Assembly: GCA_009741485.1 (NCBI GenBank)
Contig: CM019219.1
Coordinates: 29,013,250-29,077,249, forward strand
Reading direction: 5' to 3'
Source: Malurus cyaneus samueli
Taxonomy: Eukaryota > Chordata > Aves > Passeriformes > Maluridae
DNA: 64,000 nt
The notes beneath the pieces are model-generated. The model did no database searches. It was given only the letters and a program-made list of their open reading frames with translations, and was not told where the DNA came from. How positions within the stretch are numbered: position 1 is the stretch's first letter; every line of letters starts with the position of its first letter. The position numbers and the translations under genes were made by a program. This document shows positions 26,716-39,410 of the stretch, piece by piece.

Positions 26716-29700
26716 TTTTTTTTGACAAAAAAAAAGACACACTGGTTTATGTGGTGAACAGCCAGCCAGGATTAATTGACAGAAAATCCTTCATGGAATG
26801 ACACATCTCTTCATGTCCCAGTCACTGATGGAGGATATGTTCCTTAAGCAAAAATATAGGAAGAACTGCTTGCCTCTCTCCTTTGGTACCTTGAGAAATC
26901 AAGCACGTGAGTTTATTTCAGCACATTCAGACTCTCAGAATTCACTTAGCAGTGTATAGAGAAATGTGCAACTGCTTGGGAGCTTAACTGTGTTAATGAA
27001 AAACAATATTGTGAGGGCTCTGAGACTCAGGAACAAAATTGTTTCTTTTAGTATTCCTTTTGCCATGAATTTTCTGATCTGTTATATTCTGCTTTAAGAT
27101 TTGAGGAGATGATGGGAAGGTTTGTGCGTGTATTTTGCTTGCACAGCTCCTGTTTGTGGCTGTAGCTTCATGGGCAGCTGTGGGTGCTGCAGGAAATGAG
27201 CAGTGCTCAGTGCAGGCGTTCTGATCCCAGTGCCTGAGGATGTGCCATCACCACCCACCCCTGGGAATCAGCTCACTGCCTCCCTTTGCAGGGCTCTATT
27301 AATAACTTCCATGTTTTGTGCTTTGGTATTTGAAAGTTGGCCCCAACGTGCCTAGACATGGACAAGTTGTTAAAAATTCAGCAGGAGGAAAGGACTAGGA
27401 AGACACATTTCCTTTTGGGGAGTGAATCTCTGTCCTTGTGGCATCACTTCTCCCTGTTCAAAAGCAAACCCCACGGGGACTGAGGAGTGTCAGCCACCCT
27501 GCATGAAGGATAACTCATTTTTAGAGCTGCTGCAGAGGAAGGACTCCAGCAGCTGCTAGCAAGGGGGCATTTCCTGCTGCACTCAGAACAGAATGGCTGT
27601 GCTGGTATAACTACTGCTGACCTGGCCCCACAGGAGTCCTGAACTCCCTGCTGCTCCTGTGCTTCCTGCCAAGCTCCGACACACATCATTGTTGGGGTTT
27701 GATCCTTAGAACCTCGAATGAAAAGTCAGTAAAAACCAATGCAACTTGCTGCCAGGAAGGTTTGCCTCAGCTTCTCTAAGAGAACATCTGGGTGTATAAT
27801 GCAAAATTTGTATTTAGCTTATCTGCATTTAGGAGCAAGCTTAGGACAGAAAAGAGAGAACTAGACTGGGTTTGTAGAGGCGGTGGAAAGCATAGAGCCT
27901 TTTCTGTGTTATCCTTGCTCTTTGGAAAGCTTTGAGTCCAGGGACATTCTGCTTTCCTGGAGAAATCATTGCTTTAAATTGCTTTCTCCACCAGAGAAGC
28001 TAAAAAACCAGCAATGAAGTGAGTTTTTTCCTTTCTCCCATTCTCCCAGCCAGCTGGGTGTGGTACAGTGTGGAGCAGTTCCCTGTGTTTGCAGGCAGTG
28101 AGGGAGCTCTGGGAATGCAGCAGCCAAGGCACAGGGCTTTGCTGGAGCAGGGAGCAGCAGCTCCGTTAGCACCCAGCCCTGGAGAGCAGTGCTGTCCCAC
28201 AGCTCTGAGCTGGGGCTGTTCACAGCAGCTCTGGAGTCACCACTGCCTGCTGGGAAAGGACTGGCAATGCAGCAGGAAAGGCAAGGGCTCAAGAATGGCC
28301 AGGCTGATAGAAAACTGGAGAGTGCAGAGGAAGCATCATCCTGCACAAGGCATCTCTGTGGTCTCCAGGCTGCTTGAACACAGGCATTTCCACCAGCAGG
28401 AAGTAGAACGTGAATATTTCCTATCCTGTCAAAAGCTCCTTAAACACCCAACTGTTGGATCCCCCTCTTGCAGTGCAGGTGTTCATGTAGGCTGAAGCCA
28501 GAAATGAGTCCCTCACCTACCACAGCAGTACATTCCTCCTGTTGATGACAGGCATCAGGGCCTTTGAAGTATTTTCATGGTCTGTTTGCCATTTCTGCTG
28601 TGGATGTATTTTGATTTTCTTTACGCTACAAAAGTTTCAGTGAGTTGTGGTTTATTATTTGACAGGTGGAGCAATACCACTTCTAGTGCACAACACCAAG
28701 TCCATGGCTTTTTAATGAACATTGCTGGTGTGTTTTCCTCCCTTTGAGGGGTACTTGTACAAAAACCAAGCCCACCCATCACCCTGGGAGAGAGAGTGAA
28801 ACCAGTTCTTATGATCCCACAGGGAAAACAAAAGTGTGTAGCATAATCTGCTTATCTTTAATTATTGTTTAATTACTGATATGCTCTAATTTGTCTCTAT
28901 GGACAATATCTGATGAGTGCTTTTGTTATGCTGGCTTTCTCTTCCAGTCCCTCGGGGGCCTTAGGGGTTATCACCAGTTGTGCATAACCCAGCAGAGTCC
29001 CCTCTTCTTGCACTAACATGTTTCTACAATGGGAGTCACATTTTGTAGTGCTCTAAAGCTTTAGAATTTTTTTTAATATAAAATTGCCCTCAATGGTCTG
29101 TTACACTTCACTCCATGATGTGGTAATGGGCAGAGAACAAGGCAGGCCAGTGAAATCATCGGAGCTGCTGAGGTGAGAAAAGGGCACTGGGCCAGGCTGA
29201 GAGCAGCTAGGGGCACGGTCTGAGGGGATGTGCTGCTCAGGTTCAGACACCATGCAGGCACACACTGAAACTGGGGGACAAGTGACACTGAGCTGGGCTA
29301 GCAGGGAGTGAGGAGATGGCAGATGAACTGAGCAGCTGCTTTGGGATAAACTTACTGAGCAGTGTATCCTCCTTTGCAGTTGTCAGCTGTGGCAGGGAAC
29401 TGGTGCTTCCCTGCTTCCCAGACTGGCTGAGGGGCAATGAGCTGGGCTTTTTACAGCTCCAGGACTTCTTATCCCTCTGCCTCCTTAGCCAGGAATAAAC
29501 TTTTTCACTTGGGATTGAATTTGGCCCAAGAGAGTCTAGATTGAATTATCATTCTTTTGATAATTTCTTCTCCTTAACAACCAGCAGTGGGTTTTAATTT
29601 CCTTGTTCATTCAGAGGGTGGTTTTTGTGTAATAAATTCCTGTGTTGAGACCAAACTGGGTGCTGAGCATGGCCAGGTTAGGAGCAGAGGCTGGCATTGC

Positions 29701-30862
29701 AGGAAGGAGCGTTAAATGAAGCAGTAAACTGTGCTTTAGTGATCCTAATGCTGGCAAACCTTTCCCCTGGAGCAGTTAATAGAGCACAAGCAGTGTGCTG
29801 GGAGGTGCTGGTGTGAGCACACCTGGCAGGGCAGACACACTGAAAACAATCCCACAACACTGAACAGCTTTCAGTGGCATTTTTATTGATGGTGTGATAG
29901 CAGGGCATTAGTTACAGATGTTTGCCATGCAGGTGACCCGAGGTACCCGGAGACTGTCACCCCCCCAAGCAGGTCCCAGGGCTCACTGCTGCCTCTGGAT
30001 GCCTGCGAGGAGCAGCAGAGCCCAGGACACCTTACTGACATCTTGATGCAAACATGCTGGGGGGAACCAGAGCTGGAGAAGATCATTTTCCTTCCAAATT
30101 TTTCCGTTCATTCTAATTAACAGATTGCAAAGGTAGGAAGGTGCGATAGTGATCTGTAGAATTTTTATTTCATACACACTATAGTTTTCAAGGGATTTCT
30201 TTACCAATAACCTAGAAATTATTGTGCCCCACCATCCTGAGCATAGAAACAGAGCAGCCCCAAGAGGAAAGCAGAGTTTAGGGCTATTTTTGCTGCCCAC
30301 GCTGGGCTGAGCCAGGCACTGCTGTGCAGACATAGTAATATATGAGCTGGAGCAGCCAGGCCAGAGTCTGGAGCCATCCCATAATTGCAGCAGTGACACA
30401 CAGGAAGTTCTGGCTTTTGAGGGAGCCCTTTCACCTTAGCAAATGCATAAGGCCATACCAAAGGATCTCCTGAACTGGCAAGCACAGACACCCTGAGTAA
30501 CAAATGTAGTCTGGGCAAAGATCATGACATGGCAAAAAGACAAATTAGGATCTCTCAAAAAAATTAGTCCAAGTGGATTTCAAATTCAAAAAGATTTAGG
30601 AAAAAAATTGTTTTTAAGTACATTGCAGAGGTCTGGATTAGCAGGATTTATTTTCATTGCAGGCATTCAGCAGTCACTCACCAGCACAGCCTTACATTTA
30701 GGATTTGCCTATCAGAAGAAAAGTAACCTAAATCCCTACCCGACAGCTGCTTTGGAAGAGTCTCCCCATTCCTTAAATTCAAGATGTGTGTATTTAACAC
30801 ATTGGTCTCAGAATAATGGTTTATTTAGAAGTTCTTCTTTTGTGTAGCAATTAGCAAAGTTT
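26716..30862. other. Intergenic flank just downstream of CTNNA3
   Basis: No gene is supportable. GC-rich patches at 28.0-28.4, 29.1-29.5 and 29.8-30.1 kb give mirrored frames on both strands, as expected of composition. A further minus-strand AATAAA lies near 29.88 kb and could serve as a distal poly(A) signal for the gene to the right. Confidence 0.5.
30820..30825 (-). terminator. Candidate poly(A) signal AATAAA, distal
   Basis: The plus-strand TTTATT reads as AATAAA on the minus strand, about 750 bp beyond the CTNNA3 stop codon. It is one of a cluster of candidates at 30647, 30820 and 30863. Which is used cannot be told from sequence. Confidence 0.3.
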
Positions 30863-30868
30863 TTTATT
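30863..30868 (-). terminator. Candidate poly(A) signal AATAAA for CTNNA3
   Basis: The minus strand reads AATAAA about 705 bp downstream of the stop codon. It is the first canonical hexamer I found after the stop, so it is my preferred 3' end. Two further hexamers follow within 220 bp. Confidence 0.4.
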
Positions 30869-31574
30869 CCTAATGTCTGCTTTCCCTGAAATGCCAAATG
30901 TAGGAGTCAAATGATGTATTGGGGCTCACAGAATAGAGCAGGGAGCAGAACACATTCCTGTTAATGTTTCCAAAGGCCTTTCAGAGAGCTGGCATCCCTG
31001 CTTGCTTGCAGGCAGTGCTTCCTTTACTACATTCTTACATCCCTGTTGTACCAACACCCTGTGTGTTTCATGATACATTTTCAAACTTCCATTTCCAAGG
31101 CATGGCCTTGGCCAAGGATGGGTGTTTGGGTGCTTCAGGCTCACCCGAGCAGCCCGGCTGATCTGGGCATGGGCTGAGTGCCCATCAGGGACTGGCCCTG
31201 CAGCACCAGCTCAATAATGACACCTTTGTGTCCCAAAACACATCCAGAGCAGCAGTGGGCACTCCCATCCCTGCTCAAACTGGCTGCTGAAGCCTGGTGA
31301 ATGCAGGATGGCTTTGGGCAGCTGGCACATTGCTCCTCCTCCCCAGCTGCAGCACGGCCCCAGCTGTGCACAGACACCAGAGTTTGGCACTGCAAGACAA
31401 GCAGGATTTTTTTCTGACTGTGAGCTTCTAATTAATCCAACAGCATTTCCAAATAATTTAAGCAAGTGTTATCTTACAGATTTACAGACAAGCAACACAT
31501 ATAATTGTTAAATAATTATGGGGAATGATGACAAATCATCAGAAATTCAAGACAGGGAGACAAGTGGCAAAATA
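30869..31574 (-). other. CTNNA3: Putative CTNNA3 3' UTR
   Basis: This is the stretch between the CTNNA3 stop codon and the first minus-strand AATAAA. It has no long minus-strand frame continuous with the gene and no obvious intron. Its extent is inferred only from the poly(A) hexamer. Part of it (31.14-31.40 kb) is GC-rich. Confidence 0.4.
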
Positions 31575-31859
31575 TTAGACTATTCTGCCTCTGAATTCAC
31601 TCATGACTTGCACAGGATGGATTCTCTTCTTTGCAGAACCTTTTCTGACAGCAGCATAGATTTCTTCTGGCTTCTCTCTTTTAATCAGGGGCTTCTTCTC
31701 TGGAGCCTTCATTCTCCACATCACAACGGGATGTCGTGGGCCGGCTGGACTCTGAATCTTGATAATCTTTGTGGATGCAATATAGGACATCTTCACTGTC
31801 ATCACCACAGAATTCATTAAATTCTTGGCTGCCTGAATGAGTGAAGTGACGCTGTCCAA
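31575..31859 (-). CDS. CTNNA3: CTNNA3 terminal coding exon (alpha-T-catenin C-terminus)
   Basis: This is the last exon of alpha-T-catenin, an actin-binding linker of cadherin junctions that in vertebrates is prominent in heart and testis. The exon encodes 94 residues and a TAA stop. It opens with LDSVTSLIQAAKNLMN, the final long helix of the vinculin-like F-actin-binding bundle. The basic tail follows, with MSYIASTK, SPAGPRHPVVMWRMKAP, KKPLIKREKPEE and MSEFRGR. SPAGPRHPVVMWRMKAP and KREKPEE separate CTNNA3 from CTNNA1 and CTNNA2, which have SWKMKAP. The acceptor is strong, with a pyrimidine tract gtttccgtttcctattgcag just before the codon for L. It joins in phase 0 to the exon at 42.66 kb. 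The protein ends GRIV, whereas the human form as I recall it ends GRQIY. Identity is high-confidence. Confidence 0.96.
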   Translation of the reverse strand: MDSVTSLIQAAKNLMNSVVMTVKMSYIASTKIIKIQSPAGPRHPVVMWRMKAPEKKPLIKREKPEEIYAAVRKGSAKKRIHPVQVMSEFRGRIV

Positions 31860-34800
31860 CTGCAATAGGAAACGGAAACAACAATTAGGAAAGTCAGGGT
31901 GCTTTTAATCACAGCAGGCACAGGAATAACAGTTACCATGTGAGACTACCAGAGACTAAAACCATAATTTCCTCATTTTCTCTTGGTTTGTTTGAGCATT
32001 GCACACATGCTCTGCTGCTCAGATTTCAAGTGATGTACAGAAATTTGTGCTGGTGGAATGTATCAGTGCTTTTGGAGATAATGCTAATCGTTTTGGTTTT
32101 TTCTTTTACAGGATTTCAGGATGCTTGTCTGCAGTGTCTTATTGCAGTTACTACTGATGGGTAATGAAACCAACTTGAAGAAGAGCTGTGAAAATGTGCC
32201 CTGTGCCTTCCTTTGTGTCAGCAGCAGGTAAGGTCTGCCTCTGCTCCTGTGACATTCCAGGCTCCCACACACACACATGAGCCCTGCAGGGAGCTGGCCC
32301 AAAGCAGGAAGAAATAGCTGTGTCTGTCCCCAGCTGAAAGGTGACCTAGAACCACCAAGGCTGTTTGACCTGGGGCTGCTCTGAGTCAGGACACGCAGCC
32401 ATCCCAGGAATTTTGTTTCTCTCTTGGCAGCTCTGCACAGGCACTGAGGGACAGGGACACTGAGTCAATGCTGCCCTTTAGGCTGTCTGCCCATAGTATT
32501 TGCAGTGTTCCAGCATCCACCTTCCCTCTCAGCTTTCTCACACATCTCACATTTGTCTCCTAAAGAAGAAGGTGCGATTGGGATGGAGTATTAACTGCAC
32601 TCAGAATTCTGGAGCAGCTTTTAGATGTTCTTAGATGTGTACTACAGATGGTAACAATCAGGCCATACATTTCATCTGCTTTTTTTGGCTTTAGAGAGCA
32701 GCTGTTTTTCTACCTCACTGCCAGTAACACTGTAGAGTTTGGTGGAAATCTGTTGTTCTATAAAACTGATGTACTCAAGAACTGTCTCCACTTGGATGCT
32801 TTTATCTCAGATATTCAGCAGGCTCTTCAAGGTCTCATTCCAGGAAAACTGAAGAAATGAAAGACTGATAAAATATTCATTGAGCGTTTAAGTTCATTTC
32901 ACTTAGAAAGATGTAGCTGCAAACTCTCCAATGCACAGCAAGCAGTATGTAATGATTCACTAGCAAAACAAACAAACCAACCAAGCTCAAACTAAAAGCT
33001 GGTTTGCTTTTGCCTAACTCCACTTTTGCGCTTTCAGCATTTTCCATGGAGATGCAGTGTTCCAGCCTCCAGATTTTACAGGTTTGACTGTGTCAATTAA
33101 GACAGTAATTCATTAAAGGCTTTAGGAAAAACATCTCTTGCCATTTCTTTCCTCACCTGTCCTGGGAGCATTAATACTTGGTTTGCATTGCACAAGGAAT
33201 TCAGAATTATTTTGACCACTGTAATTTCACACTGGGGTGAAACAAAGAAAGTAAAGAGCAGAAGAAAAACAAAGTTAGGAAAAAAAGGAATTTTGAAACT
33301 TTTCAGTTTGTTTACTGTTTGTTTGTTGTCCCCTGTATTTTTCTCATTTTTGTAAAGTAACTTCATGTCTTGGCAGTAGTGGCTATGAAATGTTGAACTG
33401 ATATGGTCACTTTTAATATCCAGAATAACTAAGAGAACCATGCCTTAGATTTGGAAGAAACCCTTTTGCTGTTGTGCGGTCACAAGTCAGCAGGAGCTGT
33501 TTCTGCAGCAGGTAAAACACAAAGTCTGCTTATTGCAGAGCACATAGAGATGGCAGTCTCGTGCTCCCAGTCTCCGTGTGGCTGTGCAGGTGCTGTCCCT
33601 TTGCCATGTGCCTTGTGCAATAAAGCTGGGAGAGCTTGCACAAGAGGGCACCCCAAAGGCCCTGGGGCCCAGCTGGGACACCTGCACTGCTCTCCTGCGA
33701 CTGTTCTTGGGGTTTCTGCAGGCAACTGTAAGGTTTTGCTGTTTGAGAACAGATGTGTCAGCTGTCTGTTCTCAGTCTGCCACAGGTTCAGCCAGGTTTA
33801 GGTTTTTCATACAGGCGAGAGCTGAACATCAAATACAGAGTTTTCTATCAGCATTTGAAGTCAGAACTTAAAATTCTTTTGGTAACAATGTCAGTTATTA
33901 CAAATTGATTTTAATTGAAACACAAGGTTCATTAAATACATTCCTAGAAGCAGATTTCCTTTGCTACACTATACTGAGAGACTAAGACTGAAACTTTATT
34001 TCTTTGGCAGCTGGAGAGATTTCATCCTCATTCATGGAAGTGGCCTCGGGAAACTGGCTTCGTTGCTTGGGTTGTTTCTTTCCAAGGAACTGAGTTTTCT
34101 GTAAGATGTGGCTGTTCCATTGGTTATATGTGTCTGTCTGTCCACCCAGTGATTGCATGAAACACCTCAGGGGTGACAGGGGTTTGTTCTGTTTGACCCA
34201 TTTTTCAGGTGGGGAAATTGAATCTAATGGACTAAAAACTAACCACTACCAGAGTCTGCTTGAGGCTAAGTAGGATTCAAAGAACTGAGACTGAGTTCTA
34301 TAATTAGCTCAGGCCTGTGTCCAAGTTAAATGATAAACAGCTTATATTAAGGGCTGTGAAATTGTTCCTGTGCAACACCATAATGGAGCAGATGCTTAGC
34401 CAGGCGGAGAGCTCAGTCCCTCCCAGTACTGCTGCTTTCACTTCCAGGGAGGATTTTAAAAAAAGGAATCTGTTCTTTTAAAAATAGGCCCTTGAGTAAA
34501 AGAGAACAGTGGCTTAATATAAATCCTTTTCTTGCTGTTGAGGAAGAAATTGAGTGTTTGTTGCAATCATCCTTTACATGTACTGAGGGTAAGGACTACA
34601 AGACACATCCTTGATTTTGCTAATTACCTGAGTAATTATTACTAGGAAAAGTTATCTGTCCTGTAGTGTACATTACCAGAAATACTTCCTACTGCTTTAA
34701 ATGAGTTTTTCTCACTAGGTGCAGTTTAGAAAGCTGTAGTAACTGAGCTGTCTGTAAGTGACTGACAGTAGAATCTATCCCTTATTATGTTTCCAAAGGC

Positions 34801-37800
34801 TAGGATTTCTAGATACAAACACCTGCCAGTGTACAGTGGACAAAGTGAGAAAGGTGTAGTGTTACTAGATCAAAAAACCCAAAGAGTGAAACATTTCTGT
34901 CAACTCTCAGTAATGTATCAGTTCTTGGGGGTTAATGTCAGTGTTTTCAGAGTCAAATACTGAAATAAGTCATTTTATGCAAGGTGTGAGGTCCTACAAG
35001 GAACCTCCCCCATCCATTGACACAGCCTGAACGATGAGTTCCCAAGGAGGGCTAAGGAGAAGCAAATGGAGCAGAAGCTGCCCTGCTGCCGCAGTGGATC
35101 TGATGCGAGGAAGGAGGGATGCTATTCCACCAACTACCACAGAGCAGTGAGAGCAGGACAGCGGCACTGCAGGCACAGGAACAGACCAGGTACCTGCAGT
35201 GACTCAAATGGGCTCTCAGAGCAGCCCCTGTCCCTGTGGGATTCACGGCTTGCTGCTTTGTTCCTTCCCTCTTTGTCCCTTCCCTCCAGTCCTGCTGGGG
35301 CTGCAAGGATGCCCTTCTGCCTATCCTGACTTCTCTTGTTGGGGGGGACAGCACACCCAGACCCGAAAAGGAGCTGAGATGCCCAGCTCCCATCTGGTGC
35401 CCTGCCAGAGGAGCAGCTCCTCCCCAGCAGCAGCTGAAGCCCTCCCAGTGCAGCCAAGGCCTGGGGCTGTTTGGCACAGCGGTGCACTTTGGCCAAGGCA
35501 GCCTTTTCCTGGGCTGTGCAGGTCCAGGGATTGGGGCTGTGTCAGCCGGAGGCTGCTGGCAGAGCCCCTGCCGTGCATTTTTCTACCTGCTGCCTTACAG
35601 CTTTGCCTCGGTGTTTTCACTTGTGCTTCAGCCTTCAACGCTGCAGCTCGTTCATTGCAATGTCATGCTGGAAACTTGTGATTTAACAGGCCTGGCAACT
35701 CAGGAAGGGAAACAGGTATTTCAGTGCAACCTCAGGGATGAAGTTAGTGCCATGTTAAAGCACCTCCATTTGGCACAAAAGCAGCCTGATGTCAGTGCTT
35801 GAGTTAAACTCTGGCTCTTGAGATAGCAGGGGGAAGAGCTGAAAATGACTGAGACTCAATTGAGATTGTGTGTGCAGGAACACCATGGTCAAACAGCCCT
35901 CAGTGCACAGCTAAGGCTGGCCAACGGCGGGGAGCGGGGGGCACGGATTGAGAGGAGGATTCCAGTGCCAGGTGGCAAATTTGGGGTACTGGAACTCTTG
36001 AGAGTTTGATTCCACACCTTTCCTTCTTAAGGGAAGCAAGCTTTGTCTCTTGCCAAGTACAATATAAAATGAAACACAAGAAGGTAATAACTAGAAATAG
36101 CACAAAACAGAACTGCCTGGTTGAAGTCAGGGAGCACAATATTAATATGTAAGATATGTTCATTTTGTGCCCTGTAATATAATTCTCTTTAATCCATTGT
36201 TGGGAAAAAAGCAAACGGGCAAGGTAAGGTGCAAGCCTATTGCTGTGCAGTGCTTGTAAGTGAATTATCAGCTTATCTGCATAAATGAATGCAATTACTG
36301 TCAATCTGCATACTATGAATGTTACCCCATGATTTTGTGCCTGAAGAGGCACCAATTTACTGTAATTAATAGAAGGAAATGTCCGTTTCCTGTTCAATCA
36401 CTCCTAATGAAGACTTAGAGAATCCTCACCATTTTGACTTGTGCAGCTTAGAACCTGGCAATGCAAGCAGCAGTGTTTACAAGTGTCTGTATTATATGGA
36501 GGATTAAAGACTAAATAGTGAAGAAGGAATTTTTAATGAATGATAATAACAGAACAGCAGTGAATGGTGGATGAGATTTTAATAATGATCCATGTATATT
36601 CCTTTCTTTTCTTGTACAGGGCCCCTTCTAACCCCATAGACCGGGGTGTGACTGCAATGGAAGTACTGGAGCTTGGGGATGGACAGTGAGCAGGGCACAC
36701 TACAAGAGTGTGGGGCCTGAAGTCAAAGAGCCACTGAATGAGCCCTGGCAGCTGAGAGGGCCCAAAAGGAATTGCAGTGGCCCCAGGGCAGGTGGCCTGT
36801 TCAACCCACCCTCAGGATGCAGCCAGGTATGAACTGGAGCTAAAACACCTTCAGGGGAGGTGGGCAGACATGGGGACAGGGCACACCCACCACACTGAGC
36901 TGTGTTTATGGATTTCAGTTTTTCATATGCATAATTCTCTAGGTTGTCATGGAGTTAAGTCCCAGCTGGAGCTGTGCTGGCAGCCAGGAGCACTTCCTCA
37001 GTGCAGGCTATTGTGGAGGTGAGAACACATTTTACTGCTGCCCCTATGGCATGGCATTGCCACCATGTGGGACCATCCAAGGTTAACTGGAACAGCAGTT
37101 TAGGACTCCTCCACCTGCTCCACCACAGGATCATCCACAACTGGTAAGACACAGACTGGCACTTAGTTCTGTTTTCTGTTTCAATAAGATGGCTCTTTCT
37201 TTTTCAGATCTGCAAATATGTGATACTACCTCATCTGCCCTTCATCCCTCTCTTCCTTCCTCTCAGTTGGTCTTTAGGCTTCAATAAAGGGTGTTTTGGA
37301 TGATTTTTTTAAATGTACTGCTACTCTTGTACAAGAGACAGAGTTTTCCTTGAGGCTGATGTAAATCCAAGATCCTTGCACAGTTCTTAAGGTTGGAGAA
37401 GGGAGGTGTGGGGTCTTAAGAGCAGTCTCCAAACAGTGCTTTTGTGTGGATTTCACCAGCTTGTACTCAGTCATTGTCGCTGGGTTTCTCCAAGTGGATT
37501 TGTCATTGTGGAAGTTGGTACTGACTCTCTCCTCATTTTTCAGTTGTCACAGCTCCTGAGGGAGGGACTGGGAGCAGCCAAGGGCAGCCAGGGGAGGGAT
37601 GGGTGAGCCAGGAGCAGGGAGTTCACTGCTGGCACCCACGGGTGCAGGGGAACAGTGACGGCAAACAACCGAGTAACCTCTAGGTAGGATTGTTTCCTAA
37701 TGCTCCTTCTGCTGGGTTTTCTTTCCTGTAGCAGATCTTCGGTACCCCGAGGATGAACACAGTTTCAGGTATTTGGAGACTCTCCTGAGTTTTTTACTGA

Positions 37801-39189
37801 TTGCACAGTAAAACCTTTACTATCTGCCAAGGGCAGGGCCTCCTTTTTTCTTAATTATCTTGCTGTCTCCTTTTCTGATTCTTATTCAGAGGGGATCAGG
37901 AGTGGGCAGACTATGATCCTGTTCCTGCTAAAATTTAGACTCTGGTATTTTCTAATGGAGTTCTTTCCTTACTGTCTTTTGGGGAGGAGGAGATGGGAAG
38001 GGGTCAGAGAACCCCTCTGCTTTCTCACACACAGCTTGGGTTTGTCAACTTTTGTCAAGGCCAGTAAACCTAAAAATGTGAGCAAATTCTGAAGCCCCCA
38101 AATGCACTTTCAAAGCTGGAATTTGCTGCTGCTTTTAAGAACAGCTGTTTAATAGCACTAGTGCATTTCTCTCCCTCTCTGTTTAGTAATTTATCTGTAC
38201 AACATAAATTCCTATTTTTCTAACACTGAAGCAATTAAAATATAGTTGAATTAAATCGAGGTTAGGACAAGCCTTACAAAAGGCCATCACTGGTTGGCTG
38301 GGCTGCATTTTCCCATAACCACAGTGTTAATTGCAGAGGGGCAGTTAAGCACAATCAGTAATGAATGGCCTCGCCTTCCCAATACAGAGACAGGTGAGAC
38401 CTTTTTCCAATTTTCTAAACATTTTTTAAAACTGCTGACACCAATCAGGTGTGTCTCCACTGCATCTAAAAGGCTTGGGGTGAGAGCTCAGGTCTCTGTG
38501 TAATTGGTTGGAAGTCAGCCCCTTTTCTATGTAGCACCCATATTAAAAAAAAACAGAAAATGAGCACAGTCATTCTCCTTAGAAAAGGAGCCTTTTCTAA
38601 GATTGCTTTACTAGAGAAGCAATCTTGCAGGGTCTCACCTTGATTTCACAAAGCACCCCACAGCCATTCAGGCCTTCAAGCATGTTCTGAATTTCCACTG
38701 ACTCCAAACTAAGCACCCATTTAACTGTGTTCATGGAATTAGAAGTGAGTTGAACATTTATTTGAACATGCAGTTGGTTTTCTGAACTTATTGGATGCAC
38801 AAAGAACAAGTTCTCACACTCATTCCTTGAGGGTTAGTAAGATCTACAGTCATCCCTTTGGGATTATCAATGAAGGTACGTTTGGGGTTTCATTTTCAGA
38901 ACTTAGAATTTTTGCACTTAGGATTATGTACTTTCCCACTGTTGACAGGAGTGACACAGCAAAACAGGTAAAGAAAATAATGTGAGTGTTCCACAGTAGG
39001 AGACAGAGCAAGAACCAGACTTGGTTCCAACACACACTGGTGACCGAACTGCTTGGGAAAAGAAACAGGCAAGGAAAACAAATGGGTAAGGAAAAGAAAC
39101 TTTGCTGATATGCAACTGAGTATTGGCTTCAGAAATTATACATTCAATTAACATTATTTAACTGTAGAGGTACAAAAGGGGTCTCTAAA
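31860..39189 (-). other. Last CTNNA3 intron, 3' part
   Basis: This is intronic sequence between the terminal exon and the satellite. No nested gene is supported. A GC-rich block at 35.0-35.8 kb produces overlapping frames on both strands, including a 188-codon plus-strand frame (35236-35802) with no recognised domain. Small simple repeats include a CA run near 32.27 kb. In CTNNA2 the equivalent intron position hosts an alternative exon adding 48 residues. I see no homologous cassette here. Confidence 0.6.
38578..38626. repeat. Two overlapping perfect inverted repeats
   Basis: The first inverted repeat pairs cttagaaaagg (38578-38588) with ccttttctaag (38591-38601) around a 2-base centre. The second pairs aagattgctt (38599-38608) with aagcaatctt (38617-38626) around an 8-base loop. 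The two share three bases, so only one can form fully at a time. The hairpins are too short for a typical pre-miRNA. They could be a MITE end or an incidental cruciform. Confidence 0.7.
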
Positions 39190-39410
39190 TTATCACTTGA
39201 ATAGTCAGTCTAGAGCAAGGGTGGGAGAGAGTGGGACAGAGCCAGGGGCAGGTAGGTAATGAGGGCCAGGTAGACATAAGAAATACATGAACACAGGTAA
39301 GGAACAGATGGAGGGAAGGGTGACAGAGTTGGGCAGGTAGAGATGAACATTGACAGAGTGTGACTGACACAGGTAAGGACCAGTACTGACAGGTACAGCT
39401 ACACATGCTG
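39190..39410. repeat. Degenerate left flank of the satellite
   Basis: This is purine-rich sequence built from loosely repeated GACAG, GGCAGGTAG and CAGGTAAGGA-like words, with spacing irregular around 10-20 bp. It leads without a sharp break into the regular 10-bp array. It looks like an older, decayed edge of the same repeat. Confidence 0.6.
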
